Shown here: in pieces, positions 33,001 to 36,000 of the stretch
Layout: the number at the start of each line of letters is the position of its first letter
Position numbering within the stretch: the stretch's first letter is position 1
Origin: DBFJGL01 sp048394785
GTDB taxonomy: Bacteria; Bacillota; Clostridia; Christensenellales; CAG-917
Assembly: GCA_048394785.1 (NCBI GenBank)
Contig: DBFJGL010000098.1
Span: forward strand, 1-37,968
Direction of reading: 5' to 3'
Length of the DNA: 37,968 bases
The notes under the pieces: model-generated
The model's database searches: none
What the model was told of the DNA's origin: nothing
Seen by the model: the letters and a program-made list of their open reading frames with translations, nothing else
Translations under genes and position numbers: made by a program

Positions 33001-36000
33001 TCCCAAAATGTCCTTGATTAAGCTTTCCGCAAGGTTAATCTTAACGCCGTTGGTATTCATCGTTATGGACTGTATCATAGCGAGAATACTGCCGAGCACG
33101 TCGGGGCTTTCGCCGGGCTGTTCCGCCTCGCCCTCGCCGTTATTTGCAACCTGCGCGCCGCCGTCCGTCGTCAACAAACTGCCGAACAGAGAAGAAAGGT
33201 TAAGCCCCTGCACCGCGAGTTTCAGAACTTTTCCTTCATTTTCGCCCGTGCCGTCGCTGTCGTAATTGACGTCGACGTAAAGGGTGCTGACAGGTCTTCC
33301 TGCCCTCTCTCCTTCATACACAAGGCGTACGGCAAGCAACAACGTCTTGTCTTCGGCGGTGATTTTGCCGTTATAAAACTCTATCGCCAAATCGCTGTGC
33401 GTGAGGACGTATGCAAGGTCGATGTCGGAGTTGACCTTATAAAGAGCGGTATCCGCGGGGATTTCCACGCCCGCTCTCAGCACTTCGTATCCGCCGCCCT
33501 CTGCGTTCGACTTGACAAACACGTCGCCGACGTGAGTTTCGAGTTCTTCCGCCGTCAGCACGGACATTTTATTGCCCTGCTCGGAGAATACCTTTTTGTA
33601 AAGAGTACCGCGCGCAAGCGTTCCTTCGGGAAGCACGGCGTTTGCGTCTTTGAGAAGCGCAAGCTTATCTTCGAGATACGCCGCTATTTCGTCTTCCGTA
33701 AGCGCGGTGTAGGACATTCCGTCCTTTTTATATAGTACGCCCGCGTACGCGAGGGAAATGCTCGTAACGGCGCCGTTTGCGTCTTTGACTATGTTAAGCA
33801 ATTCGTCCTCTGCAAGAGGATAAAGCTTGGAATTGTCGGACACGTTGATGACGTCGTCCGGATTGAAACGCGCAAGCGCGGCAATACGGAAGCCAAGGTC
33901 CTGACTGATGGAGCTGGGTACGTCGTACGTAATGAGCAGCTGTTTGAGGAAATTCTGAACGTCGGGCGTAATTCCGTCCACGTCTTTAAGAAGTGCCGCA
34001 AGCCATTCGCCGACCTTCCAGGTGGTTTCGCCGTTATCCGCGCTCAGACCGATTGAACCCTGCAATTCGAGATAAATTTGGTCAAGGCTCAAATCGCCGT
34101 CTTCGGTTATGATGTCGGCTTCGTAATAACCGCCTGCCTCTATGTATTCGGAGAGAGGCTTATCGCCGACTATTATGTTTTTGCGTGTAAGAGCAAGTTG
34201 CAGTTGGTCAAGATAGATAAGACCGCCGCCTGCTTTGGAACCGGTTGCGTCTTTAACTTCGACGCCTACTTCGAATATATTTCCTTCGCCGGCGTTGCCG
34301 TTTGCAAGGTCGAGATTTTCAAACGCGACTTCAAGCCAAACGTCGAGTTCGGCTATATCGATTCCGATAAGATTGTTAAGCAGTTCTTTCAAGCCCTTGA
34401 CGATTTCCACTCTGAGTTCGGCGGAAGAAAGGGATATTGCTATTTCAAGCGCGGTCTTCACCGCATTCACGGTCGGCTCGTCCGCCGCGGTCATCGCGCC
34501 GCCGGAATTGATATTGACGTCGTAATCCTTGACAAGCAAGCCGAGAAGGAATTCCATTACGTCTATTTTCAACGACGTCTTTTCAATGCCGAATTTTTCA
34601 AGGTTGAGATAAAGTCTGCCGCCGGTATAATAAATACCCGCAAGCGCCTCTGTTGCCGAACCGAATTTACTGCCTCTGATTTCCAGCATCAGCTGAGTGC
34701 CGTTGCCTGCGGTATTTATGTCTTTACTGCCGAGCAGCCAATCGGTAAGAGGCTTCAAATCGAGCGACGCAAACAAATCTACTTCGTAATTGAAATTAAG
34801 CGGAGTTTCAATGCTTACGCTCTTGTCGTCGGTAAGCTTGATTTCGCCGCCGTTGGCTTCGAGTTTCAATCCGCCGCTTATTCCGAGATAGATGTTTGGG
34901 TTGTCAAGCAAGTCGTAGAACTCGCTCGGGTTTTCGGGCGCAATGTCCTCGCCGCCGAAACCTGCGTTTATGCCGCCTACGGAAATGCTTGCGTCAAGAC
35001 CGCCCATTCCCATTGAAACGGTAAGACCGAGTTCTCCGAGATTAAGCCCGTCATTCAAAGAAATATTTATGCCGCCGGTGACGTTATCGGCAGGAATTTC
35101 CACTGTAATATTGCCCAAATCGAGCATTTCGAGAATCTGGGCGATGAAGTTGGACGCGAGATATATGTCGAGTCCGTTGTGGTTGAGCTGAATGCCGCCG
35201 AGCATAGCGACTATGACGTCCAATATGGCGGAATTTCCCTCTCCTGCCGCAGTCATTGCCGACGCTTCTTCGGGCTCGGACGCAGTATTTGCGATAAGTT
35301 GCCCGATGTTCAGCTTCATTTGACCGATGCCGAGCAATTCGGTATCGATATAAAGAACGCCGCCGTTAAGCCACAGTCTGAGTTTGTAGTCGCCTTCGTC
35401 AGCGGGCTTATCGGTGCCGATTGCTTCTCTTATGCCGATAAAGAACTGAGAATTCATCAGCATATCGAGGTTAAAGCCGCCCGATATGTCGAGGTTTGCC
35501 TGTATGACCGCTTCCAGATTGATGTCGAACTGTCCGAGCGCGACAAGCAGTTTAAGCGCTATGTCGCCGAGGTCGGCGGTTACGTTTGCGAAATCCTGAT
35601 TGCCGAGGCTTTCAACGTTAAGACTGATTGCGGTGGTAAGCCCTATTCTGACCGTGCTCAAATCGATTTCGCCGTTAGGATTGACGGACACGAAGTCCTG
35701 CGCTCTGAAACTGTCGAGCAGGTCTTTGAACGCGGTCTTGTCGGCGTCGCCTATAAAGGAGCCGAGCTGAGCTGTAATTCCGAGACCTATACCCACCACG
35801 TTTACGTTTTCGGCGGTTCCGAGAGTTGCGTTGATGCTAAGCTCCTTCTCCTTGCCGAAACCTTCGTTGGTAAAGGTAAGCCCCGCGCTCGTAAGCGGTA
35901 TAGTCTTATCCCCTTCCGGCCAGATGAGTTTGAAAATGTAATCGAGAATATTCTGCGTGATGTCGATGCTCAGCTTGTCTATGTCGAGCTTGCTGTCGCC

